Shown piece after piece: positions 42,268 through 52,399 of a stretch of 64,000 bases of DNA. This DNA is from Trichobilharzia szidati (lineage: Eukaryota; Platyhelminthes; Trematoda; Strigeidida; Schistosomatidae). Numbering within the stretch: the first letter of the stretch is position 1; every line of letters begins with the position of its first letter. A program made the position numbers and the translations under genes. The stretch lies in the NCBI GenBank assembly GCA_944472155.2, contig OX235275.1, positions 58,173,228-58,237,227 of the forward strand, read 5' to 3'. The notes beneath the pieces are model-generated. The model worked only from the letters and a program-made list of their open reading frames with translations, made no database searches and was not told the DNA's origin.

Positions 42268-42619
42268 AATATTGTGTTCTTAGAAATATAGTCAACAAAA
42301 ATACAGGTTTCGAGGATGAGTGTAATCAGTGGTGTGTGAGACAATGTGAATACTACAGAAAAATAAACCAACGAATGGGGTGGACTAGACATAAGTTCAA
42401 GGTTGAAAATAACGACAATAATAATGCCAATGATATGGTTCCCAAAATGTCACAGAGGAATTGTGTCTACAGGATAAAGTGTGAAGCATGCTATATAGAG
42501 GAGAGCAGTAGACAACAGGTGAAGGTCAGAGTGAATGAACATAGACTATGCACGAAACCTCCACCTAGAAATGAAGTATAACTAAAAAGTTATATATGTC
42601 CAAACCAAGTTCACTTTTA

Positions 42620-43975
42620 ACAGTTCGAAACAATTTGGGCATTGGCTATATGATGTTCATTATAATAAAGGTTTTTGTATTGACCAATGAATGAAAAACA
42701 AAACGATATTACTGTTTTTAATGATGTTTCGCTTTTTAATGCTAATAGCTTTATCAAAGCAGTATTATTAAACCGGAATTTAAAAAATCTCAGCATATAT
42801 AAAACAAAGAGTTAAGAAGTGAGAAAATAGACTTAGGTCAAGTTAAAAGGACATATTGAAAGTTAAAATACCAATGAAGATCACTAAACCTAATAACAAA
42901 ATCAATAGTACGTCTGTTATGATATCAAAACAAAGTTTACTAACTTGATCATCGTTCGTCAGTCTGGGGTCATTTTTCGTTGTCAAGTTGGCCAGGTGGT
43001 GAAGATAACAAAACCAAATGTAAATTGTTGAATTTGATCAGTGTTTAAAATTATTAAAGCACTGTGTGTTTACATGGTGAACTTGCTTATCACACTCGTG
43101 TTGATTTTGTCACTTCATAGGGGAGGGTGTGTGTGTTGTAACCAGGTCAGATTCTGTTTTAGTCCATCATTCCTATTCAGGCAATTTGGATTCCACTTGA
43201 TATGAAGTGCTTCTGATATTAGACGTTCCTCGAGATTTCTGAAGTTTTTCTGGATTATTTCAATGTTGTCAAAATCAATTTTGTGACCTGATTCTTTAGC
43301 ATGTAGACCTATTGCTGATGATTTTTAAAGTTTTTCTACTTCAACCGGATTTCTTGGTGGTTGAATAGATGCTCTACGGTGTTCATTTCTTCTGATTTTG
43401 ATTTCTCGAGATGTTTCTCCGATGTATATCGCATCACATTCCAAGCATTTTATTTTATAGACACAATTAGATAGAGAATCTTTAGGGATTTGGTCTTTTA
43501 TATGGTATATGTTTGTGTTATATGTTTCGTAGTATGTCTGATGTTTTGAAGAAAACTCTAATTTCGAGCTGAATGAGTACTCTTCAGATATCGTCTGACG
43601 TCTCTGCTCTGTATGGAATGACGGCCATGAGGTCCATGTTTTCGGAATGCGTTTACGGCCACACTTAATGTCTATGTTGATTTTGTTAATGAAGTTCCTT
43701 GGGTAGTTGTTTTGCTTGAGAGTTTCAATGATGTTTGATATCTCTTCTTCTTTTTCTTTCTCATCCGTTATCAGAGAGTGTGCTCGTCTATGAAGACTTG
43801 AAACAACTGAAATCTTTGCGCTGATGCGGTGTGATGATTTGAAGTCTGAATATTTATTGAAGTGGGTTTTCATCCTGAATATGGATATACTAAAATGTCC
43901 ATTTTCCCTCTTCTTAACCATCCAGGCAGTCTAGAAGTGGTAGTTCACCGACGTCTGATTCTGCTTCCAAAGTTA
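42620..43975 (-). mobile_element. PLE-1 reverse copy
   Basis: Reads from linker (43975) through GIY-YIG (43460-43330), C-terminal helix (43320-43150), and 3' UTR to a hammerhead-like end at 42760-42720 (TTGATAA, GCTATT...AAAAGC, GAAACATC). It is head-to-head with the forward part at 43976-44600. Confidence 0.75.
43325..43921 (-). pseudogene. PLE-1 reverse transcriptase end and GIY-YIG endonuclease
   Basis: 198 codons: MVKKRENGHFSISIFRMKTH and FNKYSDFKSSHRISAKISVV (end of the reverse transcriptase), a basic linker, DSLSNCVYKIKCLECDAIYI followed by GETSREIKIRRNEHRRAS (GIY-YIG with Arg and catalytic Glu), and NPVEVEKL just before a stop. A nonsense or shift at 43325 separates the last about 60 residues. 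Confidence 0.8.
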
Positions 43976-44600
43976 ACTGGATTCCATGAGATACATGGTT
44001 TATTTTCTAGAAAAAAGATCGGCTGTAGCAATGCATGCGATAGACAGCAAACATAAGATTGATTTCGACAATGTCGAAATTCTTGGAAGAGGATTTCATT
44101 CACATAAAGAAAGGTTGACCTCTGAAGCCTTGCACATTTTAACCACATCGAATACAGTAAATATGAAAGAAGGCATAGACTTATCACGTATGTGGCAAAC
44201 TGTAATGAAGCAAGACAGATGAAAAAACAACAGAAACTCTATGAGCATCCATGACCTTTAAAAAATGTATTATCATGTTTATCACAGGTCTTTTCCATAT
44301 GGCAAATAACATACACCCACACGCACTCATACAAAACTAATTCTTACAAACCAACTATAGAAAAATATACACAATAACAATTTGACATTAGTCATTACAA
44401 AAATATGATGACTGCTTACATATTTCCATTGGTACAAATGTCTACGGACAAGTGACCTTCAAATAAACTGACTTTAATTTATGTAAAAATGTTTCGATTA
44501 TACATTTTGATGATCAATAAAATCCGAATAAATCTGCTGAAGAAGCTGTGTTGGCTTACACAGCTAAACGTTCAGAAAAACCTTGTTTTGATTTATTTCT
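43976..44600 (+). mobile_element. PLE-1 forward 3' part with hammerhead
   Basis: The frame 43986-44222 encodes KRSAVAMHAIDSKHKIDFDN and HKERLTSEALHILT, the PLE-1 C-terminus. A 3' UTR of about 300 bp follows, then a hammerhead-like motif (44534-44575). It pairs head-to-head with the reverse copy to its left. Confidence 0.7.
44534..44575 (+). ncRNA. Hammerhead-like motif of PLE-1 variant
   Basis: Stem I CTG with CAG, core CTGAAGA (all required bases), stem II AGCTGTGT with ACACAGCT (8 of 8), then TAAACGTTC where GAAACGTC is expected. Loss of G12 should impair cleavage. Confidence 0.55.
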
Positions 44601-44705
44601 AAAACACGCTGGGATCAATTTAAACAATTTATAAATGATCTTATAAATTATCTAGAAAGGAACATATCACAAAGACAATTTTCAGTTGATGATTTACCTC
44701 AAGAA

Positions 44706-45350
44706 TTGCAATTGATGTTCATTGAATGTGTTAATAATGTGACAGTAAACAGAATCAATAATAAAAGGATAAGTCCTGTCAAATCTCTCGAAAACCAAAA
44801 GCTTGAAAGGAAATTTCCATCAGTTCCGGGCCGGTATGTTCACAATTTTTCCAGTGTCGTGCTTAATAAGTTTCAATTGGAGGTGTTATCCCTAGGTCCC
44901 AAATTTAGTGATTATGCTCCTAAAGTTGACCAATTAGACACTGATATACAGTTTGAAAATTTGTATTCTCAAACATCAGATCTTACCCCATCATCGGACG
45001 ATGAACTAACTAGGTTTAAAACGACGCTAGTTGACAGCTGCCAACAATACAAGAATAATAGACATTCAGTAAATAGTCTGTTATCTAAACAACACAGAGA
45101 AGCTCTAAGAGAACTTAGAAGCAACGGAAGCTTAATTATTAGCAAGCCGGATAAAGGTGACGGTATTGTTTTACTGGACAAAAGCGATTATGTCGAGAAA
45201 ATGGAAGGTATTTTGAATGATCAAACTAAATTCCAATCTCTTGGTGTTTCCAAAGACCTCAATGTAACATATTTCAAAGACTTTCAAGGAGTATACGAAG
45301 AACATTTTATGCAACACACCTATGTTTGTCATTCTCTAGCCGACGAATGA
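44706..45350 (+). pseudogene. PLE-5 N-terminal domain and reverse transcriptase start
   Basis: 214 codons. Residues 1-120 form the N-terminal extension; then SLLSKQHREALRELRSNGSL, IISKPDKGDGIVLLDKSDYV and KMEGILNDQTKFQSL, which are the first conserved boxes of Penelope reverse transcriptases. The frame then breaks into the deletion junction. No catalytic palm. Confidence 0.75.
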
Positions 45351-45889
45351 TTGGGACTCAAACGAAGGATAAGCTTGATAGTTTTGCCACATATATGTGT
45401 ATTTATCAATTCAACTGCACCTGCGGTGACAGTTATATTGGGCGTACTACTAGACAGCTTAGCCAACGTGTTAGTGAACATCTCCCATCGTGGTTTGGCA
45501 AAGGACAGACAAAAACAGTTCGTAGCTCAATTTTGTCACGCTTAATGGATAGTGGTCATGTAATCGAGAAAACGAGAGCCTTCAAAGTGATTCATCGTAT
45601 CCCACCGAATCTTTCCAATAGACTTCGTATTCGTCTACTACACACAGCTGAGGCAATAGCCATTCGAACTATTAAACCTAAATTATGTATTCAAAAGAAG
45701 TTCGTACAGCCATTATCCTTCCCTTGTTGGCCTATTAAGACACAAGCAACTGATCACTTCTATACCATACCTTGTTTATATTTTCAACCCCTTTCTTATC
45801 ATCCCTTAATCTTATCTTCATTAAAAACTTGTTTCATTTCCTTCCCTTACAATCTAACATTACTTAATCGGTTCATTTGTTTTTACTAG
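45326..45889 (+). pseudogene. PLE-5 GIY-YIG endonuclease
   Basis: 187 codons: KLDSFATYMCIYQFNCTCGD, SYIGRTTRQLSQRVSEHLPS (GIY-YIG, Arg, catalytic Glu), SILSRLMDSGHV, RLLHTAEAIAIRTIKPKLCI and KKFVQPLSFPC. This domain is uninterrupted. The Met at 45326 is not a real start; the protein was once continuous with the frame upstream. Confidence 0.8.
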
Positions 45890-46131
45890 CCTTTATCGAC
45901 TACTTCCACCTGAGCCGTTGTTTGTTTAATCATGCTGTTTTTCATTATTCGTGTTATCACAGATTGCCTCACTTTTTCATCCTTATTATTGATAAGACCA
46001 TAATTATTATTATCATTACTACTATTATGACTTATTTCCCCATTTATATTCACCATCGTATTATCCTACAGACAAAACGGCATGATTGGTTTATATTTGA
46101 ATTTTTATTTGTAAACTTATATATATTAGAG

Positions 46132-46174
46132 TTAAGCCTGATGAGATCTAATTGAAAACAAATTGTTCGCTTAA
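46132..46174 (+). ncRNA. Intact-looking hammerhead ribozyme of PLE-5
   Basis: Stem I TTAAGC with GCTTAA (6 of 6), core CTGATGA (exact consensus), stem II GAT with ATT (three pairs, one G-U), GAAA, stem III ACAA with TTGT plus the closing A-U, and C at 46168 as cleavage site. All conserved bases are present. Expected cleavage lies after 46168. Best PLE ribozyme in the window. Confidence 0.85.
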
Positions 46175-46180
46175 ATGTGT

Positions 46181-46609
46181 TGTTCCAAATTTATAATGAA
46201 TCAATCTGACTCGGCGCTTAAAAATTCCAGGAAGTTCGTAACATCTGCAGTCTGGAAACTTATAACCTGACAGTAATAATGATTATAAAATGAAATTAAC
46301 GATGATGTGGTGTAAACTTAAAAAAACTATTAGTGAATGATTATCAGATAATAATAATGAATGTAGTGAAGTGAAATGAACAGGATTTTGTAAATACGAT
46401 AACAAGTTAGTAAAGCAATACTTTCATCTAAGGTAATAGAAATTATAAGAAAAGTCATGAAATCGTAAGAGGTCAGAAATCAACGTATGTCAATGAAACA
46501 AGGGAATAGAAGAAGAAGAAAACGAAATTGCGATAGTAATTAAAAGTGCTAATGTTTATGGAGGATTTGTTGGCCTTATTGTAGGCTGAGGTAAACATAG
46601 CGGTTAAAC
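46181..46609. other. No recognised feature
   Basis: A-rich interval with no gene or repeat recognised. Confidence 0.4.
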
Positions 46610-47240
46610 ATACTTCTTTTGTACACAAAGAATCGGTCTTCTGGTATTGATTGTAACAGCTTCAGCTACTCAGAGAAGACGTAGTCAAGCTCCTCCTGAT
46701 AGATTACGAGGAACGTGGTAATTAACTGAGAACGCCTGGTCAAGCTTTATCGAGTGCCAAGTGTCTAACAACTTGACTAAGCCTGCAATATTTACGCATT
46801 TGGTTACCCCTTTACTCAACCATAAAGGTACATCTTCATGCGCGCGCATGGATAAAGCCCTCTGCGTATGACCAATGTAACTAGCTCCACATGAGCAGTT
46901 GAATTCATAGATACACATTGATTAGGCCATCACTGGTAGTTAATCCTTGACTCGTTGTGTGAGTGCTGGTTTAGTTGAGAAACTGAATGCCCGTTTATTT
47001 GCAGGAAATTTTCTGTGCACTGCTCTGTTAATTCGACAATTTAGAATTTCAGCTGACATCTCCCTTTTGTAGCGTGACTTAAGAAACTTAAGAGGTTTCT
47101 TATTTTCAGTGTTCATCGCAACCATATCCCTGTGTATTGACATATACGTTTTTAGGAAGTTCTCTGGATATCCATTTTCTTGCAGTGTAAGTTTCAGTTT
47201 ACACATTTCTTCCCTAAAATGCATTCCTCTGAACATATTC
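46610..47240 (-). mobile_element. PLE-4/5-like element, reverse fragment
   Basis: The minus strand encodes a linker (47236-46940) and the GIY-YIG region (46918-46685) in two frames. It ends before a 3' UTR or ribozyme can be seen. Confidence 0.7.
46685..47236 (-). pseudogene. PLE linker and GIY-YIG fragment
   Basis: The first frame has EEMCKLKLTLQENGYPENFL and KSRYKREMSAEILNCRINRA. After a shift, MCIYEFNCSCGASYIGHTQR and MRAHEDVPLWLSKGVTK follow. The Glu of the usual REH helix is in HED here, so the active site is doubtful. Confidence 0.7.
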
Positions 47241-47319
47241 GTTCTATTCTATAGCTGAGACACTTAACTAACTTTCTTTTGTATTGAATGGGTTTGACTA
47301 TATTTATAAATAGACACAT

Positions 47320-47610
47320 TGTTATGATGCTAGATCCTCTGTCACCAGGTCACTGCTTAACTACTGACCAGTGCCCACTTAACTGGTAAAGCAGAACACG
47401 AAGAGAATCAACGGTAAAACCAGGTTCATTTATTATGACAAAATTGACTGTATTTATACAGAAAATAAGGTAGACTGGAAATCAGCCAGTCAAGTTTAGA
47501 GTTTGAATTGTGCAAGCGTCCAATCAGAAGCAGGAACAATTGCATGTCAACGACTTGTTAATAACGCGATAATAACTTGACTGAGAGATGATAATGACCT
47601 GATAATTGCA
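47320..47610 (-). repeat. Long terminal repeat of a Ty3/Gypsy element (3' LTR)
   Basis: 291 bp beginning TGCAATTATC and ending CATCATAACA on the minus strand (TG...CA). It follows a polypurine tract (aaaaagggagg, 47621-47611). It contains a TATA-like CTGTATAAATACAG and an AATAAA-type signal (cataataaatga) downstream. No second LTR is found in the window. Confidence 0.75.
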
Positions 47611-47621
47611 CCTCCCTTTTT

Positions 47622-48240
47622 AAGATAGGGCTACCGGTAGCTTTTGTATCGCGGAATCACTTGTAGGTACTTTGGGGGTCTTCGTTGTCTTTGTGATCCC
47701 CTTGGCTGCTGGGACACTTTGCCTTTGTTTCGACTATTTTGGCCATGTGACGTTTTCGGATCCGTCGTATCTATCAGTAGCTCAAATTGTACGTCGGCGG
47801 ACTTGGAATCGTTCAACTGTTTGCCAACTAGTCTATTTCTTATTTGACTGGCATGTCTGACCCAAATAAGGTCTCCAACCTTGACCTTGTAAATGACTTG
47901 GCCTTTTCTTCCAACGATCACTCCAGAAACCCATGGGCGATCTCTCCGTATGTAATCACGAACCAGTACCGACTGACCAACCATGAAACTTCTTTGCTTG
48001 GTGCCATGACGTCTATTGAACCAAAATTCACTATTTCGACCACATTTGCTCCGTCTTGATGGGATCGGGATAATTGTATCCAAAGTAGTACGTAATCTTC
48101 TTCCAAACATAACTTCTGCGGGAGATGTTTGATTTGGGCATGATGGGTTGGTTGTGGTTCGATAAATGAAGAGGAAATTGTGCAATACATCCTCTATTGA
48201 TCCCTCCCCGTTTGACTTCTGAAGTGCGCGCGTGTGTGTT
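47622..48240 (-). mobile_element. Ty3/Gypsy LTR retrotransposon, 3' end only
   Basis: The end of the integrase frame joins the polypurine tract and LTR. Everything upstream (gag, protease, reverse transcriptase, integrase catalytic core and 5' LTR) is missing; the break is near 48225-48240 next to a PLE-4 3' end. It is a 5'-truncated relic. Confidence 0.8.
47631..48240 (-). pseudogene. Gypsy integrase C-terminal part
   Basis: About 200 codons open to a stop at 47631. SNGEGSIEDVLHNFLFIYRT and SPAEVMFGRRLRT are the end of the integrase core. VGQSVLVRDY and RPWVSGVIVGRKGQVIYKV resemble the GPY/F module that binds DNA behind the core. The basic, Gln/Arg-rich C-terminus (QPRGSQRQRRPPKY) is typical. 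No frameshift in this part. Confidence 0.8.
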
Positions 48241-48249
48241 TTGCCTCTT

Positions 48250-48500
48250 CCTAACACACATATATCATGAAATTATTTTATCTCATTTTATCTTATATTC
48301 TCATTGACCATACATAATAAGAAACTGACTATTGTTCCATCCCATCTTACTTATACTTGTTCCACAATACAATTATCTGATATGATTCTAATTTGCCCCT
48401 ACTGGCAGCCTGGTTATTGTATGCTTAAATTAATTAATGGATTTATAATTGTAGAGCCTGAAGAAAAAGAATTTATTGAAACAATAATTGTTCACTCTGA
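48250..48500 (+). mobile_element. PLE-4 3' end, uninterrupted
   Basis: Collinear with the two halves of the PLE-4 split by RTE-A at 38923-40366. It ends with a hammerhead-like motif at 48453-48497: AGAG/CTCT stem I with one mismatch, core CTGAAGA, GAAA, and CAAT-A-ATTG stem III. An HS-B pair begins directly after it. Confidence 0.65.
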
Positions 48501-48985
48501 CTATTCTGTTTTGAATGGAATCATTCCAGGGACCACTGGACAGTGGTTTCTTCAGTCTAGTTTGGGACTCATCGGCAGCACGTACCCACTGGGTTTCTAA
48601 TCCAGGACTTTGTAGTTGCAAGGCAAGCTAGTGTACAATTCAGCCACTAGAACCCGAATCATTGGTCTCTGAATTCTAACTTCTACCAATTCGTAATTTA
48701 AGTGTGGTCACCAACCATTGTCATTGGAGGGAACACCATACTCACTCCTGATTGGATGCACTCCACTGATCACGACGTCTCAAAGAAACTTCAGGCAACT
48801 TCGTCCTGTAACTAGTTACTAGCAAGCATCAGATTAATTTTTTTAAGAATATTTTTGCGGGGATTCTTTCTGTTTCACGTTCGATCACCTAGTAGGTGCG
48901 TACTGTCGATGAGTCCCAGACTAGGACGAAACAGCTGTCTAGAACTGAGTGGTTCTGTAACTGATATCAACCCATGGTCTATCCT
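48500..48985. repeat. HS-B inverted pair, extended heads
   Basis: Left copy (minus): ribozyme 48533-48581 with core CCGATGA, B/A-box remnants to 48660, then a head region with cgaattctaacttctacc. Right copy (plus): ribozyme 48899-48945 with stem I GTACTG, core TCGATGA, stem II GTCC/GGAC, GAAA, CAGCTGTC, and end block gttctgtaactgatatcaac. Both cores are mutated at positions 3-4. Confidence 0.75.
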
Positions 48986-48994
48986 GAAATAATT

Positions 48995-49600
48995 TAAAGA
49001 GTTCATTTCCTTTACTTATCTAGTAGGTAGAATTCTTCAACTAAAGACATTCAGCGCTAATGAGAATGTCAAAGCCAGAATCGCAAATGCAAGATAGAAC
49101 ATCATCAGTCTAGCTTGCACTCTTCTCCACTCAGCATAAGCAAACAAAATTTCGACTTTCAACACTGATGTTCTTCTGTATGGGTCAGAAAGTTGGGGTG
49201 AGCGTCACAGAAGACATTTCTTACAGGCTACTGAAGTGATTTATCAACAGCTGTCTTTTCTAGCTCAGTAGTGAAGATCAAATAGTCGAAAAGAATTAGC
49301 AGCACGGAACTACAGGAGAGAAGCAAACAAGAACATGTTGCTCAACAAATATTCCAACGTCAATGGGGATGAGTCTGAAACACATTGAAGAGACCGTTGT
49401 ATGATACCGTAAGCAACACAGACTCTCGAGTGTGGGCTTCCAAATTTAACAAGAGGAAGATCGTGGGTGTGTGTGTGGAGTAGATAACAGTTTATAGCCA
49501 ATCGTAGTTTGAGCTAAAGAGAACTACACAGAACAGCGTAAAGTGGCGATGAGCTGTTGAAGCTGTATGTCTTACTCAGAACTCAAGGCAATAATAACAG
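48995..49600 (+). pseudogene. RTE-C LINE 3' part
   Basis: Blocks tcatttcctttacttatcta, atgagaatgtcaaagccag, ttcgactttcaacactgatg, tgggtcagaaagttgg, tttatcaacagctgtctttt and the end gctgtatgtcttactcagaa, aaggcaataataac. No frame longer than 60 codons. Confidence 0.65.
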
Positions 49601-50217
49601 CACTTATATGTAATAATACTCTATCACGTTGCCTAAGTTCTGTTACGTAATTAGAGAGTTTGGAAATACATGTGTGATATCAATTCTTAAACTGACTGGA
49701 AAATACTTATGACTAACAAAGAGCGAAAAACAATTTTAGACACTCTTGAATACGTTTAATCGTCATAAATAACTAAGAAATATTGTTAATAGGTTTTTCA
49801 ATAAGGAGCGCTTAATTGAATCGAGTAAAATAGTTTTTTACTCTTATGAATTCAGCTCTCAGCTTGTAAATTAGACAGTTCGAGGAGGTGGAACTTCACC
49901 GTAGTTTCCTTTACAAACCGAAAATATTAAGATGACAACATTTGATCTACTTGAGACCATTAAAACATGATGGTGCATACTACTGCTTGACTCAAATAAG
50001 TAGTAGGATACACCATACATTATCGCTTGCATGCTACCTGGATCGAAGTGATGCAAACAATGGGTGACAGTTTCCAACGTTTGAGGCCCAGCTGGTAAGT
50101 AATGTGACCGGATTAACTCAACTGAGAGACAATTCCCATTATTCGACTTCTGGCCAGATACTTGGGCCAACTGGCAATCCTCTGTATTCAAGTGTTGGTT
50201 TGTAGGGATTTGACTGG
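49601..50217. other. Unassigned interval
   Basis: A 106-codon minus-strand frame (49871-50191) has no domain. The block cagttcgaggaggtg at 49877 recurs at 61412, so part of it belongs to a minor repeat. I do not call a gene. Confidence 0.35.
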
Positions 50218-50845
50218 TTACAGGATTTCATCATGATCTAACAGCTGTTAGCGGACCATTGGAAAACCTGAGAGTACTGAACAGCTGCTTCGTCCTAGTT
50301 TGAGACTCTCCAGCAGTACTTACCAGCACCACGGGGTTCGAACCCGGGACCTTCTAGTTACAAGGCAAGCTAGCTTGTAGACCATTGAACCACTGGGACC
50401 CGATCCAATGGCCAATGAATTCTAACTTCTGCCAATTCACTATATAGCGCAACCGCCAGCCAATGTCTTTGGCGAGTATTTGTCCTCACACCTGACCTGC
50501 TGCACCTCACTGGTCACGATTTCTCACTAGAACCCCAGGTAATTACCCACCTGAATAGGGCAAGTCGCTAGTGAGCATCTCATCGATATTCAAGTGTTGG
50601 TCGCGCTATGTCGTGAATTGGCAGAATTTAGAATTCATGGGTTGGCCATTGGATCGGGTCCCAATGGCTTAATGGTCTACGAGCTAGCTCGCATTGTAAC
50701 CCGAAAGTCCTGGGTTCGAAACCCGTTGTGTGGGTGCGCACTGATGAAAAGTCGCGAACTGGGATGACGAAACAGCTGTCCAGTACTCCCAGGTTTTCCA
50801 CTGGTTCTCTAACCAATGTCAGCTGAAGATGAAATTCTGGTAATC
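50218..50845. repeat. HS-B inverted pair, widest spacer
   Basis: Left copy (minus, 50218-50440) with a ribozyme at 50274-50319 (stem I GTACTG/CAGTAC, core CTGGAGA, stem II GTCT/GGAC, GAAG). Right copy (plus, 50600-50845) with A box, B box (gggttcgaaaccc, 50712) and a ribozyme at 50738-50786 (stem I CACTG/CAGTA, core ATGAAAA, GAAA, CAGCTGTC). The heads extend to gaattcatgggttggcc mirrored by ggccaatgaattc. Confidence 0.8.
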
Positions 50846-50849
50846 CTCT

Positions 50850-51430
50850 GACTGGTCACTAATTGCTGCCATGTGTCTAGTCGTTTGTTTGCTGCATACT
50901 GAATTCTTTTAATCAAGTTTGCAATGTGGTCACCATGTTGGGTGGCTGTCCGTGATGGTGTACTCAGAATTTCTGTTGGTAAATGGCTGGCGGCGAACAA
51001 CGGAAAGCCTTGCTGACGAGTGACAAAAATCACGAGACCTAGGTCCAGGACTTCCTGCTGTTTGTCTCCAACCATCTAATATCAACTATTCTGAGTGCAC
51101 CGTGATGCAGAGTCACCTAACATGGTAGGAATATTGCAGACTTCATTGAAAGAATTCAGTCTATAGCAAACAAAGGACTGGACGCATGAAACCAGTTCGT
51201 GCCCAATCAAAGTATCCAATGTAGTCCTACGAGGGTCATTTGCGAGCCCTTTTATTTCTGTGGTAACTTCCCTAACTTCAGGACTTGATGACGCAGCTTC
51301 AAATTTCAGAAGGGACTTGAATTCCTTCAAGGCTGCAGATACGCCTTGCTAACTATTGAGTGCGAACGAGGATGAAATCTTTGGCCCTGGATCACTGCTT
51401 AGTGATTGCCTCCAACCATCTAAGAACCAG
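50850..51430 (+). repeat. HS-C tandem: two ribozyme ends 336 bp apart
   Basis: A reversed 5' stub (50870-50925) is followed by a forward ribozyme end (51007-51051, then ccaaccatctaatatc), the start of a second unit (gaattcagtctatagcaaac), a decayed tRNA-like part (51240-51300) and a second, decayed ribozyme (gccttgct at 51343). The distance from ribozyme to ribozyme is 336 bp. Confidence 0.7.
51007..51051 (+). ncRNA. Hammerhead of HS-C with covarying stem II
   Basis: Stem I CTTG with CAGG (one G-U), core CTGACGA, stem II GTGA with TCAC (GTGC/GCAC in the copy at 38070), GAGA in place of GAAA, stem III CCTAGGT, then C. The A14 to G change in the core should abolish cleavage. The paired change in stem II fits a maintained fold. 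Confidence 0.65.
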
Positions 51431-52399
51431 TAATCTGCTGAATCAAATGCTCAATTTGCAGATTTAACTGTTCGAGCGGGAAATTTGACTGCCATGTGAG
51501 GGAAACCGCTGTCCAGCGTCTAAATCTATTCAATTCGTCTAGCAAGCACTACCGATTGATTGGATTGGTGTCCAACTACAACTCTGAATTTCAGCCTCGA
51601 ACACACTAGGTTCAGTTTCGACGAAGTCAAAAATGACATGGCGCAATAATTCTAGATATCAGTGAAGCCTCTCTGAAAAATTAAAATGAGCCTAGAATCC
51701 TAAATTGATTCGTGCTTCATCTGAAATCCGAATGCGCACTATTAAACGGATGAAGTGGAAAAATTCACAACCGAACATTTGACTATATTTAGGACCTGAT
51801 AAGTAATCTCGAAGCAATGATGGCACACTTTCACACTGAGTTCGTCCCAAATTTACCATTACGTTATCCAGTAGGCGTTTACAAGGCAAGAATAACTCAC
51901 TTGAGGACCTATGATTACTACAGGTGCATAAAACAGCTATGCAACTGTAAACAAGCCCATGAAATTATTAGTCTACAGTCTCGTCACTATTCAACATTAG
52001 GTGCTGGCTGGCTGACCTTCAGTGTTGAGAGTTCACAGTGTGGCAAGCACACCATTTGTCACACTGTCAGGTGAAGTTAGGTTTATCATACCCAGTATAT
52101 GATTAGCCAAGCATGCACTCACTCTCAACAGAGTAGATCTCTGACTGTATATTGTATCTTGGATGAACCAACACTTGTTTGGCCCAGCAGTTGTTTCCTG
52201 GCCTACGTGAAATGAATACATTTGGAGATTAGACGATACTATGAGTATGTGACTCATAGGCTTAAGTACTTCACATTCAGCTACCGCATCCTGGGTTCAA
52301 GTTTCGTTTCACCTACTTCACAAACTAAGCAACTGCGTGTTTCATTGTAACCTGCTAACTGGTAACTAAGTACTTACTCTAAAAAACCATAGATAGACT
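51431..52399. other. Unassigned interval
   Basis: Short open frames (51692-51889, 51817-52074, 52033-52257) without domains. A GGGAAACCGCTGTCCAGCG block at 51480-51510 recalls a hammerhead end but has no core. Confidence 0.3.

Larger units (their letters stand above)
40600..42282 (+). mobile_element. PLE-3 with 188-bp near-perfect terminal inverted repeat
   Basis: Left arm 40600-40787 mirrors right arm 42095-42282 without net gap (paired positions sum to 82882). Each arm is the element's 3' end with a hammerhead. Between them the body reads rightward from the reverse transcriptase core to the GIY-YIG domain. The left arm is an inverted 3' end fused to a 5'-truncated body, as in other PLE copies here. 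Confidence 0.85.
44600..46180 (+). mobile_element. PLE-5 with internal deletion and intact 3' ribozyme
   Basis: An N-terminal domain (44706 onward) is fused near 45300-45330 to the GIY-YIG end. About 1 kb of reverse transcriptase found in intact PLEs is gone. The 3' UTR runs to a complete hammerhead at 46132-46174. It could be a non-autonomous copy. Confidence 0.75.

Noticed and set aside
49871..50191. 106-codon open frame on the minus strand
   Set aside because: No domain, no splice or start context, and part of the sequence is repeated elsewhere in the window.
51480..51510. GAAACCGCTGTCCAGCG block resembling a hammerhead 3' half
   Set aside because: No core or stem II upstream; not enough to call a ribozyme.
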